Positions 20,321 through 28,837 of a stretch of 49,790 nucleotides of DNA are shown one piece after another (position 1 is the stretch's first letter; each line of letters opens with the position of its first letter). Both the position numbers and the translations under genes were made by a program. The stretch comes from Gammaproteobacteria bacterium (GTDB taxonomy: Bacteria > Pseudomonadota > Gammaproteobacteria > SZUA-152). The stretch is taken from positions 1 to 49,790 of the forward strand of contig JAKISS010000018.1 of NCBI GenBank assembly GCA_021648485.1. Direction: 5' to 3'. The notes under the pieces were generated by a model. It was given only the letters and a program-made list of their open reading frames with translations, did no database searches and was not told the origin of the DNA.

Positions 20321-21307
20321 TTAGGCTGCCAAAAGTGTCTTCAAATAATTGTTTCTATAAATCAACAGATCAGACATAAATTCCGCGCGTTCTGGCGAAA
20401 GAGGGACTAGCACATCGAACTCCGTTAGTTTGTTAACTATAGCACTTAGAACGTCAGGTTTAGTATCCAGGCATTCCAACATCCAACCTCGCGCCAGAGG
20501 GTATTTTGCAACAAACTCCTGAAGAAATACCCCATGATTTATCTGTCCAGCATCACTGCGACGCCATTTCATATGATGCTTTCCCCTCGCAACATAACGT
20601 TCAGTTCGCGGTGGGTTTGAAAATGCTGCAAATTTTTCTGATAAAATTTCATGCCCCATGCTTGTCCCGTTATCGAATGCGGGAGACATTCGCAACTCAA
20701 TTTCTTCCTCAAGCGCTCCGCGCCTAAAAATCACACCCCAATTATCATGGTGCCTGTCAGTATTACCAAGCAACGCATCAAATGTGAACACCTTCGCCCA
20801 GTACTCTAGCCAATTATCGGCCAGATTTGCGTGTTGCTTAAGCGCCTTGCAAATTGTAGTGATTGTTTCAAAATTATGCTGCTTACCTTCCTTGCGGTCA
20901 TAGTCAGGAATAATTCGCTGCATATAATCGCCCCCCTGAACATAGCCCTCCATACCCTCGTCAGATGTTTTGTAAAACCATTCAATAAGAGCGCCTGGTT
21001 TACCATTGTCACTATCAAAAGCTACAAATGCGGGGGGTACGGGGACACCAATCTCAACGCCCAGTCGATACGCCAAAATTTCAACCCAATATTGTTCAGG
21101 GTATCTATCCCTCGAATGCTTAAACATATAATGATGGTCGGCAATGAGAAACGCGTGCCCGGTATCCACAGGGCAGTTTAATCGGCTTTTGTCACGCGCA
21201 CCTTCAGGATAGACAACGAACTCGTCATCTGACTCCCAGTCGGAGACATCAACAGCTTGGTGAGCTTCTTGTTGTTTTAGTTCCACTAAAGCAGTGTGCA
21301 CTTCCAA
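20321..21307 (-). CDS. HipA-like serine/threonine kinase (HipT-like)
   Basis: About 328 residues, starting at a TTG at 21307 or a nearby GTG. No ATG or strong ribosome site is present, so the start is uncertain. The kinase core shows YMFKH with putative ATP Lys63, the helix WVEILAYRLGVEIGVPVP with Glu76, catalytic loop LLGNTDRHHDNWGV (Asp184, Asn189), and metal site SPAFDNGTS (Asp212). This matches the HipA C-terminal family. The usual HipA N-terminal subdomain is missing, and a similar region appears in the next gene. No HipB-like helix-turn-helix gene is adjacent. By family, it should phosphorylate a target such as an aminoacyl-tRNA synthetase, but the target is unknown. Confidence 0.75.
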   Translation of the reverse strand: MEVHTALVELKQQEAHQAVDVSDWESDDEFVVYPEGARDKSRLNCPVDTGHAFLIADHHYMFKHSRDRYPEQYWVEILAYRLGVEIGVPVPPAFVAFDSDNGKPGALIEWFYKTSDEGMEGYVQGGDYMQRIIPDYDRKEGKQHNFETITTICKALKQHANLADNWLEYWAKVFTFDALLGNTDRHHDNWGVIFRRGALEEEIELRMSPAFDNGTSMGHEILSEKFAAFSNPPRTERYVARGKHHMKWRRSDAGQINHGVFLQEFVAKYPLARGWMLECLDTKPDVLSAIVNKLTEFDVLVPLSPERAEFMSDLLIYRNNYLKTLLAA

Positions 21308-21415
21308 TAAGCAAATATAAAGTTTGATGCTGCCCTACAACCCACTCTCCCCAGAAACAAGCGGGTTATATGGTAGGATTCTCAGAACTTGGCAAGCCAC
21401 CAGCCTGCACAATAA

Positions 21416-22075
21416 TTAACCAGATTGGTGGGCGCAACACCCACCACCGAACAATAAAAAACGAAAGACACAATTCAAAAGAGCCACCAACGCAGATCGT
21501 TTTCGATTGACGGATTGCGGCTTAGTGCCATCCTTTATCATTTTGGCCACAATGTCTTCGACCTGGCCAACGGTTAGTGTGCACATGTCTTGATCAAGTA
21601 TTTTTTCAAATGAAAAGAGAATGAGATTTCTGGTGTTCTCTCCGGTGCGGCGATGGTCCAGGATTCGACGACGATACTTACCATCAAGATATGCCCGTAG
21701 TGTTCGACTTTTAGCGAATTTCTTTTCCTGCTTCGCCATGGTCTCAGCCAATTTTTTGCAGCGTTTCTCAGCTGCTGGATCACTACCAACCAGCTTTTGG
21801 GCTTCGTCCCGGGCATCTTTTACCGAATAGTTTTTGGGAGTCCCAATGCGGTAAGTCTGCCGCTTTCCCTCTCGGTCTTTGTAATCGAGCGCCCATGTAA
21901 GCGAACCTGAAGCTCCAACCCGTAAGATCAATCCCGGCTGACCTATGTCACGAACTGTGAACCTTTTGCCTGTGGCTTCGATTCTTTGGATGACGGTCTG
22001 GGTGATTGAGCCCTTGCACGCAGAAGTGATGGAAGACGATCCGGTGGGGATTTTGCTAAACTGTGCGGAAGCCAT
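21416..22075 (-). pseudogene. Tyrosine integrase, truncated before the catalytic domain
   Basis: The 219 residues contain the N-terminal DUF4102-type arm (about 35-95, TVRDIGQPGLILRVGASGSLTWALDYK) and the SAM-like core-binding domain (about 115-200). The reading frame then ends in a low-complexity tail (FLLFGGGCCAHQSG) encoded by a hairpin repeat. The R-HxxR-Y catalytic half is missing, and I see no continuation in any frame down to 21308. Full-length relatives are about 400 residues. It lies beside the right att repeat, reading into the island. Confidence 0.85.
21427..21445. repeat. Hairpin repeat at the integrase truncation point
   Basis: GGTGGG-CGCAACA-CCCACC forms a 6-base stem. It sits where integrase similarity stops, so the truncation may coincide with a REP-like insertion or a deletion endpoint. 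It differs from the GGTGGAAC family elsewhere in the window. Confidence 0.6.
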
Positions 22076-22298
22076 TTTGATACCTCAGAATATCGTCATG
22101 GTCAGAGCCCTGGTAGCGTTGGCGCGCTATTGGGGCTTCATTTTATGGAGCCCATCTCAATGTTGCCGAGTATACACTTAATGTTACTTGAAAGGCAGCA
22201 TAGAACTGAGTAATACCAACACATACAGCCTGATATTGTTGCTCTATGTGTACTCTATGTTGGAAAGTATAGACGAAGAAAAAAGCTGCCTCATTTCC

Positions 22299-22343
22299 TT
22301 CGGGACGAAGGGGTCGGAGGTTCAAATCCTCTCACGCCGACCA
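22299..22343 (+). repeat. Right attachment repeat
   Basis: A perfect 45-base copy of the tRNA-Pro 3' half (19445-19489). It lacks the 5' half, so it is not a second tRNA gene. Confidence 0.93.
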
Positions 22344-22348
22344 CCGCT

Positions 22349-23518
22349 TCATTGGTTATTTTCCTGCAACGGACAAGTTACGCCGATCACACTGATATCA
22401 TCCTGAGCGCGTTCATCTTTCAGGTACTCACGCAACGCATCAGCCACAGCAGTACACACTGTTTTATCCGGCCAACGGGAAATAGAGTGTTCCAATCGCT
22501 CTTCACCGAAAGATTCTCCATCGTCATTCAACGCATCAATGGCACCATCAGAACAGGCGAGTAACTCTCCGGCAACCTGCCACTGGTAAACTTGTGTGTA
22601 CGGCTCAAATTCTTCATCCGAAACAATACCCAAAGGCGCAGCGTTGGACTCGAAGCGATGCACAATATTGCGCTGCTCATCCACAAACAGAGCCTCGGGG
22701 CCGCCGCCATTCCAAACCTCAATCAACTGATTGCGTACATCCACCATGATCAGCGTAGCGGCGACAAAACGGTCTCGCGGTACCAGCACCCGCAGCTGGC
22801 TGTTCATGGATCTAACGATACGGCTCAGTGAATAGTCCCGGCTGGTCATATGATAAAAAGTCTGAGACACGGGTATTTGCATCATCGCGGCCAGTAATCC
22901 ATGGCCAGTGGCATCGGCCACCATCACGTAAAAACGATCATCACCACCGCGACACGCAGCCACCAGATCACCGCTCATGTGCTCTGCGGGCAACAACCAG
23001 CTATCCAGCAATTCATCTGACATTTTGCCCGCACGCGTCATGCGCTCCATCAACGCATTGCCAAGGTATTTTTCCTCTTCTGCGGCGGCACGGTATTTTT
23101 CCAGCTCGCTGGTCTGTGAATTCAGTGCATCACTCATGTCGGCAATACGCTGCATGGCTTTGATTTTGGCCTCAAAAATGCGCATGTTGACGGGTTTGGT
23201 GAGATAATCATCACCGCCAGCATCCAGTCCGGCCACCTGGTCTTCAACCGCAACCTTCGCGCTCATAAAAATAATCGGAATCCATTTTTCACCGCTGCGC
23301 TGGCGTATTTCACGGGTAGCTTCGTAACCATCCATCACCGGCATCATCACATCCATCAGAATCAAGTCCGGCTGTTCGCTTTCAAAGCGTTCGATAGCTT
23401 CCTGCCCATTGGTAGCGGTGATCATTTCATGTCCTTTTCTGCTGAAAAAACGCGCCAGCAAATTGAGATTCATTTCCGTATCATCCACCGCAAGAATTTT
23501 TAGTGCTTTTTCACTCAC
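22349..23518 (-). CDS. Response regulator with PP2C/SpoIIE phosphatase output (RsbU-like)
   Basis: About 389 residues. AAGGTG lies 8 bases before the GTG at 23518 (MSEKALKILAVDDTE); a GTG at 23530 is an alternative. It has a receiver domain (1-120) with the acidic pair VDDTE, phospho-acceptor in LILMDVMMPVMDG, and the conserved Lys in LTKPVN. A coiled-coil linker follows, then a SpoIIE-type phosphatase domain with MSGDLVAA, VADATGHGLLAAMM and ACSDGAIDALN. By family, it would dephosphorylate an anti-sigma-factor antagonist under control of an unlinked histidine kinase. No partner switch gene is in the window. The stop lies 6 bases from the right att repeat. Confidence 0.88.
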   Translation of the reverse strand: MSEKALKILAVDDTEMNLNLLARFFSRKGHEMITATNGQEAIERFESEQPDLILMDVMMPVMDGYEATREIRQRSGEKWIPIIFMSAKVAVEDQVAGLDAGGDDYLTKPVNMRIFEAKIKAMQRIADMSDALNSQTSELEKYRAAAEEEKYLGNALMERMTRAGKMSDELLDSWLLPAEHMSGDLVAACRGGDDRFYVMVADATGHGLLAAMMQIPVSQTFYHMTSRDYSLSRIVRSMNSQLRVLVPRDRFVAATLIMVDVRNQLIEVWNGGGPEALFVDEQRNIVHRFESNAAPLGIVSDEEFEPYTQVYQWQVAGELLACSDGAIDALNDDGESFGEERLEHSISRWPDKTVCTAVADALREYLKDERAQDDISVIGVTCPLQENNQ

Positions 23519-23748
23519 TGTTTTTTTCACCTTTCAATGCAGCAACCCCGTATACTTTGCCGACTGACATATGCATCAGGACACCGCAACACCTGTCGGC
23601 ACAGCCATCAAAAAACTGAAACCATTCACAGAATGGCCGCTATTTTTAGCGGTGACACCATCATTCACAAACATGATTCACAAATGACAATCACCACACC
23701 CTCTGCTATTTAAAGAACACACTAAAAAATACTGTAAAAACCTGAAAC

Positions 23749-25416
23749 GTGCCCTCACCCACCTTTTCCAACGCTGAAACCAGCACTCTGCCAAGCCTCA
23801 CCAGCAACCGCGCGTGGCGACCACTGCACTTCCTGAATCTCTACCGCATTACGCTGGCAGCATTGTTTGTCAGTGCCATTTTTTTTAAAGGTAATCTGCC
23901 GGTATTAGGCAGTCACAATGTCAGCCTTTTTCAGATAATCAGTTTCATTTATCTGGGTATCGCACTGACCACCAGTTTTGTCATTCACTTTCGCTGGCTG
24001 AATTTTCGTTTACTGACTTACAGTCTGGTGATACTGGACATTCTCGCATTGACGTTGATTATGCGTGCCAGTGGCGGCATCGAAACCGGCCTGGGCATGT
24101 TGCTGGTCGTCGCTATTGCGGGCAACAGCCTGTTACTCACCAGTCGGGCCGCCAACTTATTTGCCGCCATTGCCGCCATTGCCGTTCTCACCGAACAGGT
24201 TTTTGCACAACAAGACCCCGGATTAACCGCCAGCTTTACCCAGGCCGGTATTTTGGGTGCTGCCTTGTTTGCCACTGCCTTTCTCGCCCATGTACTGTCC
24301 ACGCGGGTACGCGAAAGTGAAGCCCTCGCAGCACAACGTGGTGTGGATCTTGCCAATCTGGCACAACTCAATCAACATGTATTACAACGTATGCAGTCCG
24401 GTATCGTGGTAGTGGATGCCGATCAGCACATACGCCTGATGAATGAGTCTGCCTGGTACATGCTGGGCCTGCCGTCGTTGGGTAACACTCAAAACAAAAG
24501 TCTCAAACTGATCTCCCCGGAACTGGCTGAACAACTGATCGACTGGCGTCGTGGCGGACTCTCAGAACCTCGCATGTTCCGCCCCGGTGGCGGCAATGTA
24601 GAATTACTGCCAAACATGACAGCCCTGGGTAGTGAAGCGCGTGCCGGTACATTGATTTTTCTCGAAGACACCGCACGCATGGCACAACAGGCCCAACAAC
24701 TAAAGCTGGCCTCACTGGGTCGGCTCACCGCCAGCATCGCCCACGAAATCCGTAATCCACTGGGTGCCATCAGCCACGCCGAGCAACTGCTGGCCGAAGG
24801 AGGTAGCAACAACGCCTCTGACAACCGTCTGCTGGAAATTATTCACACCAATACTGCGCGCGTGAACGACATTATTGAAAACGTGTTACAACTCAGCAGA
24901 CGCGACCGCTCCATGCCTGAGGATTTGCCACTAAAAGACTGGCTGGAGAATTTTCTCCAGGAATTTGTGCAAAGCCAAAACTGCGACCCGGCCGACATCA
25001 GCCTGCACATCTCACCCGACAACACCACCGTACACATGGATGCCACCCAACTGCATCAGGTGCTGTGGAATCTGTGCCAGAATGGCCTGCGCCATAGCCA
25101 GGATTATCCCGGGCAACCCAGGCTGGAACTGCATGGTGGTATCGAAGATGACTCACGCAAACCCTTTCTGGACGTCATCGATCACGGGCCAGGCGTACCG
25201 CCCGATGCGATAGGCAATATTTTTGAGCCTTTTTTCACCACTGAAAGCAAAGGTTCCGGACTGGGCCTGTATATCGCCCGTGAATTGTGTGAAGGCAACC
25301 GGGCTCGACTCAGTTATGTGGCCATCCCCACCGGTGGAGCCTGTTTTCGGGTAGACTTTGCCGGACAGAAACCAGAACAATCACCAGAATCAAAACACGA
25401 CAAACAAACAACGTAA
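23749..25416 (+). CDS. pilS: Type IV pilus sensor histidine kinase
   Basis: PilS phosphorylates PilR and responds to pilin levels in the inner membrane. The 555 residues have a multi-helix membrane domain (about 25-185), a PAS-like segment (about 205-300), the HisKA box SIAHEIRNPLGAISHAEQLL with the phospho-His near 331, and an HATPase domain with N box LWNLCQNGLRHS, DHGPGVP and FEPFFTTESKGSGLGLY. The start is a GTG with a weak ribosome site. pilR follows 10 bases after its stop. Confidence 0.92.
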   Translation: MPSPTFSNAETSTLPSLTSNRAWRPLHFLNLYRITLAALFVSAIFFKGNLPVLGSHNVSLFQIISFIYLGIALTTSFVIHFRWLNFRLLTYSLVILDILALTLIMRASGGIETGLGMLLVVAIAGNSLLLTSRAANLFAAIAAIAVLTEQVFAQQDPGLTASFTQAGILGAALFATAFLAHVLSTRVRESEALAAQRGVDLANLAQLNQHVLQRMQSGIVVVDADQHIRLMNESAWYMLGLPSLGNTQNKSLKLISPELAEQLIDWRRGGLSEPRMFRPGGGNVELLPNMTALGSEARAGTLIFLEDTARMAQQAQQLKLASLGRLTASIAHEIRNPLGAISHAEQLLAEGGSNNASDNRLLEIIHTNTARVNDIIENVLQLSRRDRSMPEDLPLKDWLENFLQEFVQSQNCDPADISLHISPDNTTVHMDATQLHQVLWNLCQNGLRHSQDYPGQPRLELHGGIEDDSRKPFLDVIDHGPGVPPDAIGNIFEPFFTTESKGSGLGLYIARELCEGNRARLSYVAIPTGGACFRVDFAGQKPEQSPESKHDKQTT

Positions 25417-25426
25417 CCGAGACTCC

Positions 25427-26779
25427 ATGACACCGCCTTCCCACGCCCTCATTGTTGACGACGAACCCGACATCTGCGAATTGTTGGAACTGACTCTGGG
25501 ACGCATGAATATCGAAACCCGTGCCGCCACCAACCTGGCACAGGCACGCGAATTGCTGGCACAGTACCGTTTTGACCTCTGCCTCACCGACATGAAACTG
25601 CCCGATGGCAACGGTGTGGAACTGGTGGAACACATCCAGCAACACTACCCCAAAACCCCGGTGGCGATGATCACTGCCCACGGCAGCATGGAATGGGCCA
25701 TCAAGGCGCTCAAAGCCGGAGCCTTTGATTTCGTCTCCAAACCCGTGGATCTGCAAATTCTGCGCAACCTGGTCAACACCGCGCTACGTGTCTCGGAAAA
25801 CAGCCCACGACTGGATCGCCGCTCTCGCGACGAATTGCTCGGTGACTCCAAACTCATGCAGCATACCCGCGCCACCATCGCCAAAGTCGCCCGCAGCCAG
25901 GCACCCATTTACATCAGCGGTGAATCCGGTACTGGCAAAGAACTGGTGGCCAAACTCATCCACAACAAAGGACCACGCGCCAACGGCTCTTTCGTACCCG
26001 TCAACTGCGGTGCCATTCCTGACGAACTCATGGAAAGCGAATTTTTCGGTCACAAAAAAGGCAGCTTCACCGGAGCCATCGCTGATAAAAAAGGCCTGTT
26101 TCAGGTTGCCGACGGAGGCACCTTGTTCCTCGACGAAGTGGCTGACCTGCCGCTGCACATGCAAGTCAAACTGTTGCGCGCCATCCAGGAAAAGGCCATC
26201 CGTCCTGTAGGAGAGGCCAGAGAAATCAGCATCGACGTACGTATCCTCAGCGCCACCCACAAAAATTTGAGCAATCTGGTAGAAAACGGACACTTCCGGC
26301 AGGACTTGTTTTACCGCATCAACGTCATCCAGCTACCCATACCTTCCCTGCGAGAACGCAGCGAAGACATCCCTCAACTGACCAAACACACCTTAAGCAA
26401 ACTCGCTCAACAAATGGAGCAGGAAAAACCCAGCCTCGCCCCTGATGCCGCAAGCGCTCTTAATCGCTATCCTTTCCCCGGTAATGTGCGCGAACTGGAA
26501 AACATCCTCGAACGCGCCATGACCCTGTGCGAAGACAACACTATCCGCCAACGTGACCTGCACTTGCCTGAAACCACCAATAGCACCCTCACCCCGCCCA
26601 TGCCTGGACCGCTGGACTCCGGTAAAATCCACCTCGAAGCACATCTCGGCGAAATCGAAAAAACGGCTATTTTGCAAGCCCTGGAACAAACCAAATACAA
26701 TAAAACCGCTGCGGCCAAGCTGCTGGGGCTGAGCTTTCGGGCACTGCGATATCGATTGAAGAAGTTGGGATTGGAGTAA
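25427..26779 (+). CDS. pilR: Type IV pilus sigma-54 response regulator
   Basis: PilR activates sigma-54 transcription of pilA. From the ATG at 25427 it has 449 residues; an earlier in-frame TTG inside pilS is rejected. The receiver has DD at 11-12 and phospho-acceptor Asp55. The AAA+ domain has Walker A GESGTGKE (165-172), sigma-54 contact loop GSFTGA (212-217) and Walker B GTLFLDEV. The C-terminus carries a Fis-type helix-turn-helix (KTAAAKLLGLSFRALRYRLKKL). A sigma-54 promoter is visible before pilA about 950 bases downstream. Confidence 0.94.
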   Translation: MTPPSHALIVDDEPDICELLELTLGRMNIETRAATNLAQARELLAQYRFDLCLTDMKLPDGNGVELVEHIQQHYPKTPVAMITAHGSMEWAIKALKAGAFDFVSKPVDLQILRNLVNTALRVSENSPRLDRRSRDELLGDSKLMQHTRATIAKVARSQAPIYISGESGTGKELVAKLIHNKGPRANGSFVPVNCGAIPDELMESEFFGHKKGSFTGAIADKKGLFQVADGGTLFLDEVADLPLHMQVKLLRAIQEKAIRPVGEAREISIDVRILSATHKNLSNLVENGHFRQDLFYRINVIQLPIPSLRERSEDIPQLTKHTLSKLAQQMEQEKPSLAPDAASALNRYPFPGNVRELENILERAMTLCEDNTIRQRDLHLPETTNSTLTPPMPGPLDSGKIHLEAHLGEIEKTAILQALEQTKYNKTAAAKLLGLSFRALRYRLKKLGLE

Positions 26780-26830
26780 ACCACAACCACTCTGCCCCAA
26801 TAAAGAAAGCATCGACTCACAAAATATCCC

Positions 26831-26865
26831 TTGAAAATATAACGCCTGCCATTATAACGACAGGC
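26831..26865 (+). promoter_or_regulatory. higBA promoter overlapped by a near-palindromic operator
   Basis: TTGAAA at 26831-26836 and TATAAC at 26853-26858 are 16 bases apart. Over the -10 box lies a 22-base near-palindrome (26844-26865), GCCTG-N12-CAGGC centred on TTATAA, with only two mismatched pairs. The palindrome ends on the base before the higB ATG. This is the expected position for autorepression by HigA, and the spacing predicts transcription starting at or within a base of the start codon. Confidence 0.7.
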
Positions 26866-27150
26866 ATGATAGATTCCTTCGTCTGCCGTCGAACAAGACG
26901 TTTGTTCACCACTGGCAAAGCGACAGAGCTTTTGAAGGCCATTGAGTCTGTCGTGAAGCGCAAACTGAGCATGCTGCACATGGCGACAACACTGGACGAC
27001 CTCCGCGTCCCTCCTGGCAACCGGCTTGAAGCCCTGAAAGGCAATCGTAAAGGGCAACACAGTATTCGTATCAACCAGCAATATCGCCTCTGTTTCCTGT
27101 TTACTGATAGCAGGGTAGAAGACATTGAAATTGTCGATTATCACAATTAG
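26866..27150 (+). CDS. higB: HigB-type (RelE superfamily) mRNA interferase toxin
   Basis: The 94 residues match the HigB family: MIDSFVCRRTRRLF at the start, LEALKGNRKGQHSIRINQQYRLCF in the core, and a DIEIVDYHN end. HigB cleaves mRNA on the ribosome, and the basic core residues and the terminal His are where family catalytic residues fall. The ATG lies directly after the operator with no ribosome site, so translation is probably leaderless. Gene order is toxin first, usual for higBA. It lies between pilR and pilA. Confidence 0.9.
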   Translation: MIDSFVCRRTRRLFTTGKATELLKAIESVVKRKLSMLHMATTLDDLRVPPGNRLEALKGNRKGQHSIRINQQYRLCFLFTDSRVEDIEIVDYHN

Positions 27151-27159
27151 GAGACGAAA

Positions 27160-27450
27160 ATGGATATTGGATTTGACGTAGAACACCCAGGCATCGTGCT
27201 ATGGGAGGAATACCTACAGCCTCTGGGCATCAGCCAAAGCCGCTTTTCCCGCGACGTGCATATCAGCTATCCGCGCGCTAATGAACTGCTCAACGGAAAA
27301 CGTGCCCTGACCCCGGATACCGCACTGCGCCTCTCCAGCTACCTTGGGACGAGTGCAGAATTCTGGATTAACTGGCAAGGACTTTATGACCTGCAGCAAA
27401 CAATAAAGCGACATGAAGACGAATACCGGCGCATTGAGCGGGTCGCATAA
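27160..27450 (+). CDS. higA: HigA antitoxin, XRE-family repressor
   Basis: The 96 residues contain an XRE-type helix-turn-helix (about 22-55, ISQSRFSRDVHISYPRANELLNGKRALT) and the HigA C-terminal signature GTSAEFWINWQGLYDL. It should neutralise HigB and repress the operon through the palindrome at 26844-26865. GGAG lies 7 bases before the ATG, and the gap to higB is 9 bases. Confidence 0.93.
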   Translation: MDIGFDVEHPGIVLWEEYLQPLGISQSRFSRDVHISYPRANELLNGKRALTPDTALRLSSYLGTSAEFWINWQGLYDLQQTIKRHEDEYRRIERVA

Positions 27451-27527
27451 AATAAGCCTGAATGCAGTTTGCCGCACATTATTCCACTGCCCCGGAAAAA
27501 CAAGCTCTCCGCTATCACTCCGCCATA

Positions 27528-27592
27528 CATAAAGTGACCAAAATTGTCACTTTATGACATCACACAGATGCCTACAAACTTCCGTGTGACAC
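27528..27592. promoter_or_regulatory. Inverted repeat and cluster of TGTCA-type sites upstream of pilA
   Basis: CATAAAGTGAC and GTCACTTTATG (27528-27556) form a perfect 11-base inverted pair around 7 bases. Together with ATGACAT (27554-27560) and the palindrome GTGTGACAC (27584-27592), it gives several TGTC half-sites about 130-200 bases before the sigma-54 promoter. That is a typical enhancer distance and matches the TGTC core reported for PilR sites in Pseudomonas. The hairpin might instead be a higA 3'-end structure. Confidence 0.45.
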
Positions 27593-27724
27593 CTGAAAAA
27601 TAAGATATTCATCACAAACCCAAAATATTATTCCTCACAAAAAATATGCAACTCATTGTTATTTATTTATTTTAAGGTCATCACAATGCCAAAAAACCAT
27701 ATATCGCAAAACCCCAACAGAATT

Positions 27725-27740
27725 TGGCACACCTCATGCT
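27725..27740 (+). promoter_or_regulatory. Sigma-54 promoter of pilA
   Basis: TGGCACACCTCATGCT fits the -24/-12 consensus TGGCAC-N5-TTGCW with a single mismatch, and the GG and GC pairs are 10 bases apart as required. Transcription should start near 27751, giving a leader of about 174 bases before the pilA ATG. Confidence 0.8.
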
Positions 27741-27924
27741 TGCACCTGATTGCGAGTGCGGATTTCCCCGTTTTGACCAGTCACCACAAAACTAAAGTTT
27801 CTGTGTAACTGAACAAAAAGGTGAAGACGTCACCGAATGGCATCACGGCTTTGGACAAATAAAAATGATCAAAACCGGGAAATACGCAATAACTTTAAAT
27901 TTGAACACTGTGGAGGATTTATCC

Positions 27925-28440
27925 ATGCAACACGTAAAAACACTACAAAAGGGCTTCACGCTCATCGAACTGATGATCGTGGTTGCTATCATCGGCATCT
28001 TGGCCGCGATTGCAATTCCGGCTTATCAGGATTACACCATTCGTGCCCAAGTAAGCGAAGGCTTGAGTTTAGCCGCCGCTGCAAAAGCGTCTGTTACTGA
28101 AAGTTTCAATGATTCAGGCGCGGCTCCCGCTGACCGCACCGCTGCCGGCATGACGGCTAATGACACAGATACCAGTGGTAAATATGTCACCGGAGTTGAC
28201 GTCGCTAACGGCACCATAATTGTCACCTTTGGCAATGAAGCCAACGCAGTGCTCAATGGGCAGATACTGACCTTGACTCCCTATGAATCTATAGACCTGA
28301 GCATCACTTGGCAATGTGGCCTCTCCATTCCACCCGCAGCTCCGAGTGCTCTTATGGGTACCTCCGGGGGTGTCAATGTTGCGGTTCCAGCCGCCACTAC
28401 CGTTGCAGCTCAACATCTCTCCGCTGCCTGCCGCGCATAA
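27925..28440 (+). CDS. pilA: Type IV major pilin
   Basis: The 171-residue prepilin starts at the ATG at 27925, preceded by GGAGG 8 bases away. An in-frame ATG at 27865 is rejected. The 10-residue leader [10 protein letters not shown] is cut before Phe by PilD. The mature N-terminus [20 protein letters not shown] has the required Glu5 and hydrophobic helix. The C-terminal half carries two Cys (in WQCG and AACRA) that would close the D-region loop. Expression should depend on PilR and sigma-54. Confidence 0.95.
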   Translation: MQHVKTLQKGFTLIELMIVVAIIGILAAIAIPAYQDYTIRAQVSEGLSLAAAAKASVTESFNDSGAAPADRTAAGMTANDTDTSGKYVTGVDVANGTIIVTFGNEANAVLNGQILTLTPYESIDLSITWQCGLSIPPAAPSALMGTSGGVNVAVPAATTVAAQHLSAACRA

Positions 28441-28465
28441 CCCTTGGTCAATTGATGTAATCAAT

Positions 28466-28502
28466 GGTGAACCCTTCCGATATGGGAGGGTTCACCGTTT
28501 TT
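28466..28502 (+). terminator. Intrinsic terminator of pilA
   Basis: GGTGAACCCT and AGGGTTCACC form a long GC-rich stem with a short loop, followed by a G and five T residues, 25 bases after the pilA stop. It separates pilA from pilB transcription. Confidence 0.93.
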
Positions 28503-28708
28503 ACATGTACCGCAAACAGAGAATGTGCGTGTTCCCATAGAGCCAACTTCTCCATGACTCTTATATTTTCTGGCCTCCTGTCTTATTATCTCCTTAACCT
28601 TCTCTTCCGGAATTGTGCATTTTATTATTTATCAACCCAATCACTGAATCTAAACATTTTTTATTTTTTGCCGTTATATTGAGCAGAATGCTGAATACTC
28701 TCCAGTAC

Positions 28709-28837
28709 TATTAAGTTAAATCGGGTGTTCTGCTTGTTGAAGGTTGATGGTGAGATTGCGTACCCCAACATCAATTGGCGACGAGTTCGCAAGTTCACCA
28801 CCAACCTGCGGCATGGCACTAATTTGTTAACTTAATA
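28709..28837. repeat. 129-base nested imperfect palindrome between pilA and pilB
   Basis: The outer arms TATTAAGTTAA (28709-28719) and TTAACTTAATA (28827-28837) are perfect 11-base inverted copies. The inner arms 28741-28760 and 28788-28807 are 20 bases each with three mismatches around a 27-base loop. The bases between outer and inner arms are diverged. The unit could be a MITE-type element or a folded RNA. The remaining bases 28503-28708 and 28838-29052 hold no gene I can support. Confidence 0.75.

Noticed and set aside
22299-22343. Second tRNA-Pro gene
   Set aside because: Only the 3' 45 bases are present. The acceptor 5' strand and D arm are absent, so it is an attachment repeat.
28709-28837. 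Terminator of pilA
   Set aside because: A compact stem with a T-run at 28466-28502 already fills that role, and this palindrome has no T-run and is far too long.
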